DNA of 64,000 nt, from NCBI GenBank assembly GCA_963971575.1, contig OZ020612.1:64788869-64852868 (forward strand). The letters are read 5' to 3'. Under the pieces are notes generated by a model, which was not told the DNA's origin, did not search any database, and worked only from the letters and a program-made list of their open reading frames with translations. The DNA comes from Liopterus haemorrhoidalis. Lineage: Eukaryota > Arthropoda > Insecta > Coleoptera > Dytiscidae. This document shows, in pieces, positions 10,717-22,124 of the stretch. Every line of letters starts with the position of its first letter. Position 1 is the stretch's first letter. The translations under genes were made by a program, and so were the position numbers.

Positions 10717-12519
10717 GTCAATAAAAGTAGCATGCGGAATTAAATTATTTACCTGCTAACTTATAGTATTGAAATGAGACAATGCCATAGTAGTCCTAGG
10801 AAAATATTGTTGTAGGAAAATTAGGCATTTTATTGAAACAACCTTACGTATTCTTTTAAGTTTCCTGAAGGTAATTTGAAAAACAAAAACTAAGAAACTT
10901 CAGATAATATTTAAGTACTAGACCTTGTTTGTAACTAGTTTTTATGTTTGTGTTTGCTACGGTTCGTAGCTTAAATAAATATTGAAATATTTACACAAAA
11001 ATTAGCGTCTACCTGCTTGGAAAGAGATATACAGTTGTGAACTAAATTAAGTGGACAATATCTACCTTTTCAAACAAATAACCATATCTCCTAAAGCTTC
11101 CTACAAACCCTTCTTAAATTGTTAATTTAGTTTAATGTATATAAATGTATCTTAAAATTAATGAACAAGGCTTATTTTCGGAAAACATGAACAATATTTA
11201 TTAAAAAATAAACATATCTTTTAAGAGTGGACAAAATTAAGTAAGCTTTTTGTTCTGTAAAATTTTATATAACATTTTTTTCACGACCGGGTGTAAAACC
11301 GGCTTTATGTACCTAGTTTTTGATATATAAAGTGTCACTTTATTCCCTACAGAAATTTATTAGCTTTATTTCCTCAATAAAGTTACAGATGTAAAAAAGA
11401 CAAATTCCATAATCATTTATTATTTATTATAATACTAATATTACTAGAAAAATTGGATTAAAATTTTGGCATACACGCGAATACGGAAACCGCGGTTTCA
11501 GCTATCCACGGTTGACATGATAGAAATAAAAATCTTGTAGAAATCATAAGAAGTGCCATTGTCTTGTCAACAACATGTCAGGAGTAGACTAACGCTACAG
11601 CACATTGCCTATGTCATTTACCTTGTTGCATCTCATCACGTAGGCGTTGTTACCTTACCACAACAAGAGTACATTATATAATTGTTTGTATTTATTTATT
11701 AGGTAGTAAGTTTCATCCTCGTTAAATATTGCCCCTATTATATGCTTTTTAAGTAAAATACTTTTACATTTAGCCTATCCATCAATGTTTTTCGCGGAAC
11801 CCTAAGTACCCGGCGAACCCCGGTGGAGAAACGCTGGCGTAACCCTACTAGCTCATCCTACTGGCTAACCCTATTAGTTTTATTTCTCTTTGTGACTACT
11901 AGTTACCCGACGAGTGAATAAAACATGAAATAAAACATGAAAAAATATTTCGAGTCTTCATAGACGATCCCTTTAAAATCCAGTTTTATAAATCATGTGT
12001 AAGAAAACTGTATAAATTCTTAATATATCAGGGTTATAAAATAAAAAGCCATCTTGATTTCATTTATGGAATCATCTTAAAGCATTTGAGCGTATTATCT
12101 GTCTCGGAATAAATTGCTAACAAATTTTCTAGCTCTCTTCGTCTGTTCATAGCTATTTTCACACATTTGTGCTCGTAATAGTAACATTTATATGCCAGTG
12201 GCCGAAAAGCGATTTAGTACGGACGAACACATGTTATAACTCGGGGCTATTGCGTTTCCCAAGGACCCTAATTCCACACAAATAGGATATTCTCTTAAAT
12301 TTTCATAATCCCAAATTTGATTAATTGATTTAGTAAATAAATTTAAGATAACTTTGTTCAAATATTGAAGGTCAATATTTTGCTTTGCTCTTATTGATGT
12401 AAAGACTATCGAGCTTCAATCGCATTTTTTGTTTTTAATAATAATAGTTTTCTGTTACTCTTTACTGGAGCATAGGATCTCCAGTTCCTAATCAGGCGAT
12501 GGTATTTTAAAGGAGGAAG
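10717..12519. other. unannotated AT-rich sequence with transposon ends
   Basis: No gene. A possible lone Tc1-like end lies at ~11031 (acagttgtgaactaaattaa; the phrase gtggacaaaattaagt recurs at ~11226). A possible hAT right end is at ~11785-11836 (gtggagaaacgctg). Neither has a convincing partner. Confidence 0.4.
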
Positions 12520-12660
12520 CACATATATAGGGCCGTCACTAGCTTTTTTAGGGTCCTGGGCTAGATTTTATAGTTGCGTCCCTCTAAACACTATATAAGA
12601 CAAGTGTGTCCTAAAAAAAGGTCCTCACTTATAAAATACAAGTAATGAGCTAAAAAAAAA

Positions 12661-13494
12661 TTGATGTGAAGTGTGAATATTCACACATTTCAGGGTTTCG
12701 CAGGTATATAATAAATGAAGGCGGTATGCTGAGTGTGTAGGACAAATTTTACTTTGTAGTAATCACGGCAAAATGAAAGATATTTTAAAAATAATTTATC
12801 GTCTGTTAATCATATAATAAGATTGGTTATTAAATTTACGCTCATAAAAATTAAATACAACATTTGTCAAAATATAACTAGAATTTTGACAAAATAATTT
12901 CAACATAATAAAAATGCAAAAAAAAAAACAGAAAAAATAAAATTCACTCCGTACTCGAAACCCTTCGTTTTCCAGCCAGTTTAAGAGTGCTCTAACGCAT
13001 GTAGCCATCGCACGCCATGCATGTGAGTGTCTTACATTGGTATAACTTTTGTACTTTGTGAACCAAAAACCACAAAAAATGCGTTATTTTCCGAAAACAT
13101 AATCTGATCAAAAATTCCTGTTGTACTATTCCGGTTCACACCAATGTACATTACTGAGAATTTTTTCAGATTTTTAGTTTAAACCATCAGGGCTACAGGG
13201 TGTGGGACAAAATTTTTTTTGCACAATTTTGGCAAAAATCGCCTCAAAATAAATTATTTTACAAAAATAAAATTTTGATCGTTAATCCACGTACCAAGGG
13301 CTTTCTTTTGATACCCTACTCAGAATTGTAAAAAAATATTTTTTTTTTTCGATGAGCATATATTTGTTTATATTTTTAGGGGGGTATGTTTTTTAGATGT
13401 TTTAGTATTTTTCTTATGTGCGGGTCAAAGAGTTGTATAAGCATGCCAAATTTCAACTCTCTAGGTTTAGCCGTTTGGCTACAATTTTTACCGA

Positions 13495-13528
<34 letters not shown>

Positions 13529-13580
13529 GACAAAATGACGGTATAAGGGTTTTTTGGTCATACCTACAAAACCCTAAAAA
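12661..13580 (-). mobile_element. HINE-1 copy B
   Basis: Minus-strand copy with 5' end at 13580 (agggttttgtaggta inverted), a (GTCT)n tract at 13496-13529, the conserved 5' block, a tRNA-like core and a 3' block of the second type: gaaggcggtatgctgagtgt instead of the gaatgatgattatttgggat type found in copies A and D. The 3' palindrome is gtgtgaatattcacac. The core is the same kind as in copy C. Confidence 0.8.
12950..13012 (-). other. tRNA-like core of copy B, B-box damaged
   Basis: Minus strand GATGGCTACATGCGTTAGAG is A-box-like, as in copy C. Where copy C has gggtttcgagttcgagtacg, this copy reads gggtttcgagtacg: six bases are missing, removing most of the B-box. Pol III activity from this copy is therefore unlikely. 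Confidence 0.6.
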
Positions 13581-13706
13581 GGACCTCACTTCAAATACAA
13601 GTGGCGAATTATTAATTATAGTCAATATTGAACAGAGTCCCCCTTCGATCTGGGCCCCGGGCCTGTGCCGCTGTTGCCCCTGCCTGGTTACGGCACTGCA
13701 CATATC

Positions 13707-14095
13707 CTTGTTTATTTTAATTTGTCCACTATTACTATTTATAGAACTATAAGATCTGCGAGGTTGGTTATTAGACAACAATTACCATTTTATATTAGCC
13801 TATAATTGAGCGAAGAATTTTTTATGTTTCGACCAGTGCTTCTCAAAATATCTTGTGTAACTTTCTTATTGGGAACATACAATTGTTTTTGCTCTTTCGA
13901 AAAAGCAGCGCCGTTCATGGCGGGGGTCGAAAGGTACAGGAGACCTGGGCGACCGAACTCAAAGACGACCAGTTGCAGATCGTTTGTGTTGTGGCAAATG
14001 ACCTGAATGGACTAGAATTATTTATTATTTAACATTAAATTTTAGAGAAATATTTCGCAGTTCTACAAAACTCTTAATTACTTTGGAGTACTTAA
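13707..14095. other. unannotated sequence
   Basis: Contains a 66-codon plus frame (13806-14006) with a basic RYRRPGRPNSKTT stretch; I cannot assign it. Confidence 0.4.
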
Positions 14096-14640
14096 TAGAC
14101 AATTAATAAATATCTTATGCTAGATAGCCAATCAGCAGGAGAAATGAATTGCACTATATTGCTTTCAAGACATTGCTGCGTAGTCTTCGCCATATGGACT
14201 GGCGCCGCATCTTGCTGGAATTCCAATTCTTTTTCTAGTAGATTCTGAATATTTTTACCACTTTTTCTGCAAAATTAAGCTTAGTGGTACCGAGATATCT
14301 TTCGCCCCATCAAATTATAACAGAAGCAGGGTATTGGCCCTTCTGGATCGTCAGCATTTTCTCACGAGCTTCTCGTGAATATGTAGCATACACCGTGTCG
14401 TTATGACCGTTGAAAGTCTCCTCATTATTAAAAATTTTTACATGAAAATAGTGTTAAGAAACCCTTCGTAATTCTATGGCCGCGAAGACTTAAAAGCTGT
14501 GTAACAATCAGATGTGGTAATTTTGAAAACTGACTGATGTTTCTTGATTAATATGCATCTATGTATTATATACCAAAAGAAAATTAAAACATATTTAAAC
14601 AACTTGTGAAATTTCACTAAAAACTTATTTTCACTTTGAC
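14096..14640 (-). pseudogene. Tc1/mariner-like transposase relic with one long terminal repeat
   Basis: The minus strand around 14110-14200 reads AKTTQQCLESNIVQFISPAD, close to the mariner-type segment before the last catalytic Asp (..W-L-x-x-N-V-P-D-F-I-S-P-x-D-W-P..). The continuation is lost in stops. From ~14480 to 14632 it is collinear with the long inverted repeat of the element at 32.3-33.7 kb (gctgtgtaac, gcatctatgtatt, accaaaagaaaatt). The other repeat is absent, so this is a one-sided fragment. Confidence 0.75.
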
Positions 14641-15287
14641 AGTGTTTATGGTAGGGCCTAGGTATATGCAAGGTTTTACGAAACGTTGTTTGGGAAACTC
14701 TGTTGAAATATCTTTGAGAATGAAACGATTTTTTATAGCATATTTGAATATACTTCATAAAGCAGAAAGCTTCTAAAATATTGGTTTAAACTTTCATTTT
14801 CCCGATACTTTAACAAAGGATCTGAATTTTTCGAATAGTTAAAAATGGGCACGAGCGCGAATGATTTTACGTCAGACAGGATTTCCGGTAATCCGGCAAA
14901 TGTTCGATAGCCGGAGCGAGGAACGGATACCCGATATGATCCTCAGAAACCCCACCAATAAATAACATTATGTAATTGTTCTGGTAGAGTGAACCCGCAT
15001 ACAAAGTTCCCGGCATTTTCAAAACTTCTTCTCTCAGAGACATCTATTCGCAAAATTGAATATTAAATTCTCAAGATGCACTTCGTTGGAGGCTAAATGT
15101 ATGGTCATAAATAACAAGTTACGGTCGTAAGTTGCGCTACTCACAACGAACTTATACCTGTACTAGGCGTGTTGCGTATCATTTTATGAATTGGTATTAG
15201 ATAAATGATTTAGTTGGTAATACTGTCGACAACTTATTACTCCGCAGATTATTCCAGGCTAGTGATGGATACAATTGCAGAGGTTTA
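14641..15287. other. unannotated sequence
   Basis: No gene or complete repeat recognised. Confidence 0.4.
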
Positions 15288-15295
15288 GCTCTCGG

Positions 15296-15380
15296 CAGGG
15301 GCGTATTTACCCACTCGAAGACCGAGGCGCAACTTTTCCGAGGGGGCCTGGTAGCCCCCCTAGTGGGAAATACGCCCCTG
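15296..15380. mobile_element. 85-bp hAT micro-MITE
   Basis: CAGGGGCGTATTTACC at the left mirrors GGGAAATACGCCCCTG at the right. The flanks carry a perfect 8-bp duplication, gctctcgg (15288-15295 and 15381-15388). At 85 bp it is little more than two ends and a short GC-rich middle (gagggggcctgg), yet it clearly transposed as a unit. Confidence 0.9.
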
Positions 15381-15475
15381 GCTCTCGGTGTTAAAGGCAT
15401 CCTCAAGAAACCAGATAAAAGTGTGTCCTATGCACAAACGATGATCAAAAATAATAGTTATGCATGTATCTACGG

Positions 15476-16395
15476 CAGTGGTTCTTAACCGGTGTTTAAC
15501 GCCAGGAACACTAGTATTCCGCAAACCTAGAGAAAGTGTTCCGCCAAAATTTGAAAATCAGTGAAAAGTTAAAACGGTTAAGCCGAATAAAAAAAAAACC
15601 AAAACTACAAAGCAAAAGTCATTGTTATTAGTTTTCTCTAGTGTTTCTGATTTCTCGACATTTTTCATTTCTTGAGAAACGAAAAATTAGACTTATTTTC
15701 TCGAGAATTCTTGAAAGAAAATATCTTAGGGAAATCTCGAGAAAAATAATTATTATTAGTCGCGTTATCTATATAATAATATTATTATAATTATTAGAAT
15801 ATATATATTTTTGTAATGTTGTGAAAATATTGTAGAGGATAAAAATATGTTAAAATTATAGTCAACTTTAAAGTACTAAATTATTCATTTAAATAACATT
15901 AGAACAAATGGATAACGGGGCTTTAAAAATGATTACGAAAACGGCACGTAATTGCATATTAATTGAAAATACCTGCATAGAGACATTTTCAAAAAATTAA
16001 GAAAATAATAATTATAGTAATAATTATTTTATTTAACTTGTAAGTAATCTTTTACATAACAGTTTTAAACTGAACAAAAAATGAAATGTCATTGATTATA
16101 ATAAATAATACACTAAATTAAAATAAAATATTGTAACAATAAATGCTAATTAGCTAAATATTATAAATCGCTTCTTATCTGTTGCCACAGTTGCGTTTGT
16201 GGAGATAGAATACAGATTTTATCAAAATTAAATTATAATCAGTGACTCACTAACATTATATTTTTTTAAAATAGTTTTTAAAAGCACAATGCATTTAAAG
16301 TTGCGTCGAGAAAATTTTTTACATTTCTCGAGAAATGAAAAATGAGAATTATAACTTTTTCTCTAGATATTCTAGTTTTCTTGTCCTTACTTATA
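15476..16395. mobile_element. hAT-like ends and CTCGAGAAA-rich element
   Basis: A solitary hAT-like end, CAGTGGTTCTTAACCGGTG, begins at about 15477. From ~15630 to 16395 there is a second structure whose two ends carry opposed clusters of TTTCTCGAGAAA-type palindromic motifs (tcattyctYgagaaa on the left, acatttctcgagaaatgaaa on the right), with AT-rich DNA between. Such subterminal motif clusters are typical of hAT transposase-binding regions. No coding remains and TSDs were not resolved. Confidence 0.5.
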
Positions 16396-17579
16396 GTGTT
16401 TACTTATAGTCTTTACTTGTACTTATGTAATTATGTTAGCTTTTATCGATTTCTATAACGGATCGTACTCTCAAAATGAAATTTCCCGAAATAACAGTGA
16501 AGAATTTTAGATTTCTGTTCAAACCAAGTTTAAAAATATTTCTGAGAAAGCGATACAAATTTTGGTGAGCATGCTGTACAACATTTAGAAACGAGTACAA
16601 AGGGAAAGACTGTTCTGAACATATGTGTCTAACAAACAGAACAAAGACAATGTTCTGATTCTTTTGTTATACCTGTGCTACGTATCCAATAAAAATGAGC
16701 TTTATTCTGAACACTACTTGTTAATTTAATTATTTGATTGACTGAAAGACAAATATTCGCACTGTTTTAAAGTGACTGGCAACCTGGAGTTCAATGTTTG
16801 ACCTAGTAAACCACGTTGTAAATACACATACACCAGTTACCTGTGTAGCCCTTCACTGTCACACGGTAAAGCTTGCTTTAGACCGCGTTTGAAGCTATAG
16901 TTAGCGAAATTAGGAATATATACACGAAATAATTGCGATTAAAAAAATATGAGACGATTGATATAAGGTCTATAAAAATGTTTCGGGGAAGATAGTGGGG
17001 ATAGACAGTGAAGGATCACTGCACAGACGTACGAGTAGCACTTTTGGGGCCTCAGAATCTCAGGGACTTCAAAAATAAAACTCGAAACATTTAAAAGAAA
17101 AGGGGACCTTAAATTTAAACTACGCTTGGAGTCCTCTAATTGCTTAAAGCGCCACTGAGGATAGAAACTATATACTTTGACAAGAGAGATGTCGATGCAA
17201 GGTTATGTATAAATCATATAAAATATCGTATAGCTTTTCGAAAGATACCACAGGAAGTGAAACAGGAAACGAGTATGTGGACATATTGTAAAGCTGGTAA
17301 AGAGAATTAGCATACCACTGTCACATTAATAATAACCCAATAATACAGTTTCTCTCCCCCAGAGCTTAGTTTACTTATTAAATTAAAGAATTAAATTTAC
17401 TTCATTTTGATATCAGTTTCCTATTTCATCTAGCCTTAAACGTGCTTTGTCAATTGTCGACCCCTAAATATTGTTCTTCTTCTTTCAAGTGCTATGTCCG
17501 CTCTCCCTGTCGTTGGCGTTCACTTGCAGATCTATTTTTTTGCCATTCTAAAAAGTTATTCTGTATTTTTTATCCCAGT
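16396..17579. other. unannotated sequence with a possible small hAT relic
   Basis: No gene. About 17022-17156 has hAT-like ends (cagacgtacgagtagcac and inverted cagtggcgctttaagc), but the flanking bases do not match convincingly. Confidence 0.35.
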
Positions 17580-17870
17580 CCAGTTCCACCAAGACTCTCA
17601 TCACTGAATAATGAACAAATCTTATTGAAAGTGGCGCGAGCATTCTCAATTCGACATATCACTTCTCTGTCGGGGTCTAACTCTTCGGTAATGAGACAGC
17701 CTAAATATTTAAATATAGCCACTCGTTCAATTTGTGTACCGTCAAGATAAATAGGTAATTATCGTGATTTTGGCGGCTGAATACCCTGAATTTCGTTTTG
17801 GCTGTATTAATATTTAAATTGAATCGATCTCCTGCTTCGTTGGTTCTATCAAAAAGCATCTGAAGGATGC
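17580..17870 (-). pseudogene. non-LTR retrotransposon RT fragment
   Basis: Minus strand contains AGDRFNLNINTAKTKFRVF, then after a frame disturbance LDGTQIERVAIFKYLGCLIT, EELDPDREV and ARATFNKICSLF. This is the conserved end of LINE reverse transcriptases (G-L-x-I-N-x-x-K-T-K; E-x-V-x-x-F-K-Y-L-G). RT palm motifs are not present, and there is no 3' tail, so it is an internal fragment. Clade probably R1/CR1/I-like. Confidence 0.8.
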
Positions 17871-17919
17871 TAGATATTGTAGATGGTATTGAGCATTGTT
17901 AATCCATCTGGAACTAGAG

Positions 17920-18042
17920 CGGCAATTATGTGGCAAACCTGTAAACTTACAGACAAAATCTATGAGAAACTGTCCATAACTACACATAAAACAACTGCTT
18001 AGGTACGATCGTCTGTAGCTTACAGATTTGCCACAGAATTGC
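17920..18042. mobile_element. small MITE with ~32-bp inverted repeats
   Basis: GGCAATTATGTGGCAAACCT at the left matches, inverted, AGCAATTCTGTGGCAAATCT at the right, and pairing extends through tgtaaRctYacagac. Total length ~123 bp. No coding region. Superfamily and target duplication are unresolved. Confidence 0.65.
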
Positions 18043-19128
18043 TAATTCTGTGGATCCATCAAAGAATTCACCTTTCGAAAGGAAGTATCCTGTCAGCCTT
18101 ATTATCTTTAATTAGGCAACAATTTAATTAAGGTCTTATGCAGTGTATACTTTTTATAATTGAAAAAGAAAAATCAACCCAAAACCCTTTTATTTCAGTG
18201 GAAGACCCTTGTTGGCAAAGAACTCTTTTTTCTATTATCCCTGTCTTATTCGTGATTTATTCTAACTGGACCTCTAGAGTCTCTAGAGAGGTGTCCGACC
18301 ACACTAGATTACCTGACGTCCTTTTTATGTCGTTTTATTTTATTTGAATCGTTTGAAATTCGCACAAACAATTAACGAAACAACAGCGACATTACATGTG
18401 TAAACGTTGCCAAATTAGCTAGTCCATAAGTTTTATTTTACAATGGGATTCAGTTTCGGTTACATGGCTACAGTTATTTTGGCTAGTTTACAGTTTAATT
18501 AATATTGCACATGGGGATATTTTATTTTATAGTTCGCTTTCCCACAAAATTGTTATTTAAAAACATAGTCAAAGATTTTTAATAATACTCACGAATCGTG
18601 TTCCTGTATTTAGAGATACAGGAACTTGTACTGGAAATTGTACTGGTCAATTTCAGTTAACAATATGTACTTTATAATTTATTCAACCAAACAGACGCGT
18701 ACTCAGGGGAGGGGCTCACGAGCCTAAATCTCCCCGCTCCCAAAAACACTAAAAAAACAAGTTTTTGGACGACTATTAAAAACCTGTACTATATTTCACT
18801 TGTTTTTGTGTATAAAATGTGTGTTTACGATGACTGTTAAAACTGTTGTGTTAAAAAAGTCTCATAAGAGTTTCATTATTTCACTATCCATAACATAATA
18901 CATCGGCTAATGGGGGCTACACCACTATATCCATGGACTAACATGAAGTCATGGGGGCGACAGAACCATCCACAAGGACTGCAGGCGTGTCCGTGCAGTC
19001 CGAGGAAGTATCAAAGAGTGCATTGAAAACAATTCAAGTCAGTTCGTGAACCTCCAACAATCTCATTTTTTTTTTTTTTTAGAACCGTCGACAATTCTAT
19101 GTTTTGGGTTGTTACATAAGTCCGTTCG
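18043..19128. other. unannotated AT-rich sequence
   Basis: Contains a perfect 10-bp stem with a 6-base loop at 18600-18625 (gttcctgtat / atacaggaac). The open frame 18138-18347 has no family resemblance. Confidence 0.45.
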
Positions 19129-19676
19129 TTTTTAGGGTTTTGTAGGTATGACCAAAAAACCCTTATACCGTCATTTTGTCGTCTGTCTGTCTGTTCGGTA
19201 AAAATTGTAGCCAAACGGCTAAACCTAGAGAGTTGAAATTTGGCATGCTTATACAACTCTTTGACCCGCACATAGGAAAAATACTAAAACATCTAAAAAA
19301 CATACCCCCCTAAAAATATAAACAAATATGAGCTTATCGAAAACAAAAATATTTTTTTTAAATTCTGAGTAGGGTATCAAATGAAAGCCCTTAGTATGTG
19401 GATTAACGATCAAATTTTTATTTTTGCAAAATAAATTATTTTGATGCGATTTTTGCCAAAAATATGCAAAAAAAATTTTGTCCCACACCCTGTAGCCCAG
19501 ATGGTTTAAACTAAAAATCTAAAAAAATTCTAAGTATTGTATATTGGTGTGAACCGAAATAGTACAACAGGAATTTTTGATCAGATTATGTTTTTGGAAA
19601 ATAACGCATTTTTTGTGGTTTTTGGTTCACATAGTACAAAAGTTATACCAATGTAAGACACTCACATGCATGGCGT

Positions 19677-19746
19677 GCGATGGCTACATGCGTTAGAGCA
19701 CTCTTAAACTGGCTGGAAAACGAAGGGTTTCGAGTTCGAGTACGGA
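19677..19746 (+). other. tRNA-like core of HINE-1 copy C
   Basis: GATGGCTACATGCGTTAGAG supplies an A-box-like segment and CGAGTTCGAGTACGG a B-box-like one, spaced about 40 bases. A short stem can form around the anticodon position, but acceptor pairing is weak. The same core, lacking six bases, is in copy B. Confidence 0.6.
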
Positions 19747-19983
19747 GTGAATTTTATTTTTTCTGTTTTTTTTTGAATTTTTATTATGTTGAAATTATTT
19801 TGTCAAAATTCTAGTTATATTGTGACAAATTTTGTATTTAATTTTTATGAGCGTAAATTTAATAACCAGTCTTATTATATGATTAACAGACGATAAATTA
19901 TTTTAAAAATATCGTTCATTTTGCCTTGATTACTACAAAGTAAAATTTGTCCTACACACTCAGCATACCGCCTTCACTTATTA

Positions 19984-20249
19984 TTCGCGACTGCAAATAA
20001 CAGTGAGACGTCTGGTGGTGACTAGCTAAATTAAACAGAAGCGTATATTTGGATAATATTTGTAGCGTGTTGTGCTGCAATTTATGTGAATTAAGAAGTA
20101 TTTTAAAATATAGTGACTTAAATACAGTGAATTTTTGCCGAAATATTGTTTGAACAGATAAATATTAAGAAAAAACTTCTGACATATACGCTTCTCGTGC
20201 GCCATTAGCTGTTGTACGCAGCGCCGCCAACGTTAGTTTCAGTCGCGAA
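19984..20249. mobile_element. 266-bp TTCGCGACTG MITE inside copy C
   Basis: TTCGCGACTG begins the element and CAGTCGCGAA ends it; similarity extends inward imperfectly (aaataac / aaactaac). A second inverted pair lies further in (agaagcgtatat, atatacgcttct). Copies B, I and J show the uninterrupted site (cttattatatacctg). The insertion left either no duplication or a TA that has been lost. Confidence 0.75.
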
Positions 20250-20349
20250 TATACCTGCGAAACCCTGAAATGTGTGAATATTCACACTTCACATCAATTT
20301 TTTTTCATTTTATTCAATAAAATATACATTCTAAAAAAAACTTTTATTA

Positions 20350-20582
20350 TCAAATGTACTGTCCATTATTTTCTATCACTTTGGACAAACGCTCAGGCAA
20401 TTTCATAATGCCATCTCTTCAGAAGGCTCCGTCTTTGCTCTCGAATAATCTGTAGAGGTGAATTTTGATATCGTCCAAAGATGCGAAATTTTTCCGTTAA
20501 GGGAATTTTGTGAGCGGGACAAAAGATAGTCGGAGCATATGGTCCAGACATCGCACCATCCGACTACCATTTGTTCTGAAAC
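20350..20582 (-). pseudogene. rearranged mariner transposase C-terminus
   Basis: Minus strand 20350-20510 encodes FASLDDIKIHLYRLFESKDG and, after one stop, GIMKLPERLSKVIENNGQYI then a stop: a typical mariner C-terminus. Immediately beyond, on the opposite (plus) strand at ~20536-20580, lies AYGPDIAPSDYHLF, the segment with the third catalytic Asp that should precede it. The two halves are inverted relative to each other, so a local rearrangement followed insertion. ~230 bp remains of ~1.3 kb. Confidence 0.85.
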
Positions 20583-21100
20583 AATTGACCTTCAGAATTT
20601 CTATGTTTTTAAATTAAATTAATTATTTAATGATAAAACTATATAGTTGCAGATAAAATATTGTATTTGACTTGCCTATAATGACTTTGTTAAATAAAAT
20701 GCTATTACATATTTTTAAAGGCACATAAATTAAGTATACAAGGATGCTATACAAATGTCATTTTAATGTAAAATGAACGCTCAAATAATAAATAAATAAA
20801 TGCAATAAATAAGCTACAAATATAAAAAAAAAATAGATAATAAAGCAATTAAATAGTTAATATGTAATAAAAATTAATTCTTAGTTTTATTTTGATGCTT
20901 AAATAAAAACAAAGAACAATTAAATAATTTACTTACATAAGTATAAACTTGTTTAATAATTTGTTTAATTGTTTTTATTATCTATTTTTTTAAATTCCTA
21001 GCCTACATAGTTTTACATCAAAATGACATTTATGTGAATGGTTGTACACCTAATTTATGTGCCTTTCAAATTAAGTAAAAATATATATGTAGTGTTTCAT
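20583..21100. other. AT-rich sequence
   Basis: Contains opposed AT-rich phrases (aaattaagtatacaaggatg.. and ..aatttatgtgcctttcaaat) suggesting an eroded inverted-repeat element between ~20710 and 21075. No gene. Confidence 0.4.
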
Positions 21101-21104
21101 TTAA

Positions 21105-22001
21105 GGTACTATTACCGTCTAGAATTTTCAAAAACTCAATTTTTTTTTTTACATATTTAGATTCTTTATACCTTCAATAATAACTTTCTAAAATATTAAA
21201 TCAAAATTCTTACGAATACGCGATCAAAAAAGATATCGAGCGAGTTTCCTTAGCAGAAAAAGGCACCAACGCGGCAACGAAAAGCGGTCGCTTGGAGAAG
21301 AAGCAAGACCTACTGGAGCAACATCAGGCACTTGAGGACGAAGGTCTACTTCTGTACGGTCCAGGCATTGCCGATTAATTGATTGTAAGTCATAAAAATC
21401 AATTTTAAAAACAATATTTACAAAAAAATGTAAAAAAAACTTTAAACGCGTTTTTCTCGAATATATTTTTTTTTAACTGGCGGACAGTTAATCTCCGGAT
21501 CTACTGGGCCGATTTTAATAAACTTTGAAGCATTTTGTTTGTTTTTATATCCTGTATGATAGTCTACCACAATTTGACCACAAAAAAAATGTATAAAATT
21601 TTTGAGACTCAAAAAAGGTCGGAAAAAAAGTCGATTTTTGAATTTTTTTTTAAAATGTCCGTCATTTTTTTATTTTTAATGATTTTTCAATTTTTCTGGT
21701 AAACTATCACGTAAGAACACTTCCTTTTTGTAACGCATTTTGAATTTTATGTTTTAGACTTACCGTTCCAGAGATAAACTGTCCGCCATGCAGTATTGTT
21801 TTTTTAAGAAGAAAATTTGAGCGCCCTCTACAAAATGTAAAATTAATAGAAAATAAAAATAAAATTTTTTTTCGTACTCTGTAAGAATTGTTTTATATTT
21901 TAAAAAAAAAATTTGATAACCATATATAGTAAAAAAATATATATATACAAAAAAATGTTGAATATATGCCATTTTTTAGCATTCTAGACGGTAATAGTAC
22001 C
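21105..22001 (+). mobile_element. TTAA-targeting DNA transposon (Kolobok-like)
   Basis: A 21-bp perfect terminal repeat, GGTACTATTACCGTCTAGAA + T, at both ends with TTAA duplications (21101-21104, 22002-22005). TTAA is used by piggyBac and Kolobok; the absence of CCC..GGG ends favours Kolobok or a relative. An uninterrupted paralogue of the insertion site is at ~34.35-34.43 kb. About 45 codons of a protein end survive; most of the 897 bp is non-coding. Confidence 0.75.
21240..21378 (+). pseudogene. C-terminal fragment of the element's protein
   Basis: An open stretch ends ..AATKSGRLEKKQDLLEQHQA then LEDEGLLLYGPGIAD and a stop. Its composition is protein-like (Lys/Glu/Leu-rich helix) and richer in GC than the surroundings. 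Its position inside the TTAA element suggests the tail of its transposase, but I do not recognise the domain. Confidence 0.45.
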
Positions 22002-22124
22002 TTAAATATTTCATAGATAATCGAATATGTCACGTATTTGATAGTCAACTGTTTTTCTAAATATAAACTAACGTGATTTAAAAAAAAATCGAGTAATCTG
22101 TGGAAGAAAAAAACAGCAATATAA

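Larger units (their letters stand above)
12528..13698. mobile_element. hAT element carrying a nested HINE-1
   Basis: Left end TAGGGCCGTCACTAGC and right end GCCTGGTTACGGCACTG are imperfect inverted repeats of the CAGGGCCGTAACTAG type. Flanks cacatata (12520-12527) and cacatatc (13699-13706) form an 8-bp duplication with one mismatch. Most of the interior is HINE-1 copy B, flanked by related hAT phrases (ggtcctcactt..aatacaagt, ggacctcactt..aatacaagt). Without it only ~250 bp of hAT remains. Confidence 0.75.
19129..20302 (+). mobile_element. HINE-1 copy C, interrupted by a MITE
   Basis: Plus-strand copy starting tttttagggttttgtaggta, with only about three GTCT units, the full conserved 5' block, a tRNA-like core (19677-19746), a T-rich linker, a short gcgtaaatttaataacca block and the second-type 3' block. 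The 3' end keeps tacctgcgaaaccctgaaat and the palindrome gtgtgaatattcacac. A 266-bp inverted-repeat element splits the 3' block. Core and 3' block are the same types as in copy B. Confidence 0.85.

Noticed and set aside
15197..15406. 69-codon minus frame rich in Pro/Arg
   Set aside because: It spans the 85-bp hAT and its duplications, so it cannot be a conserved gene.
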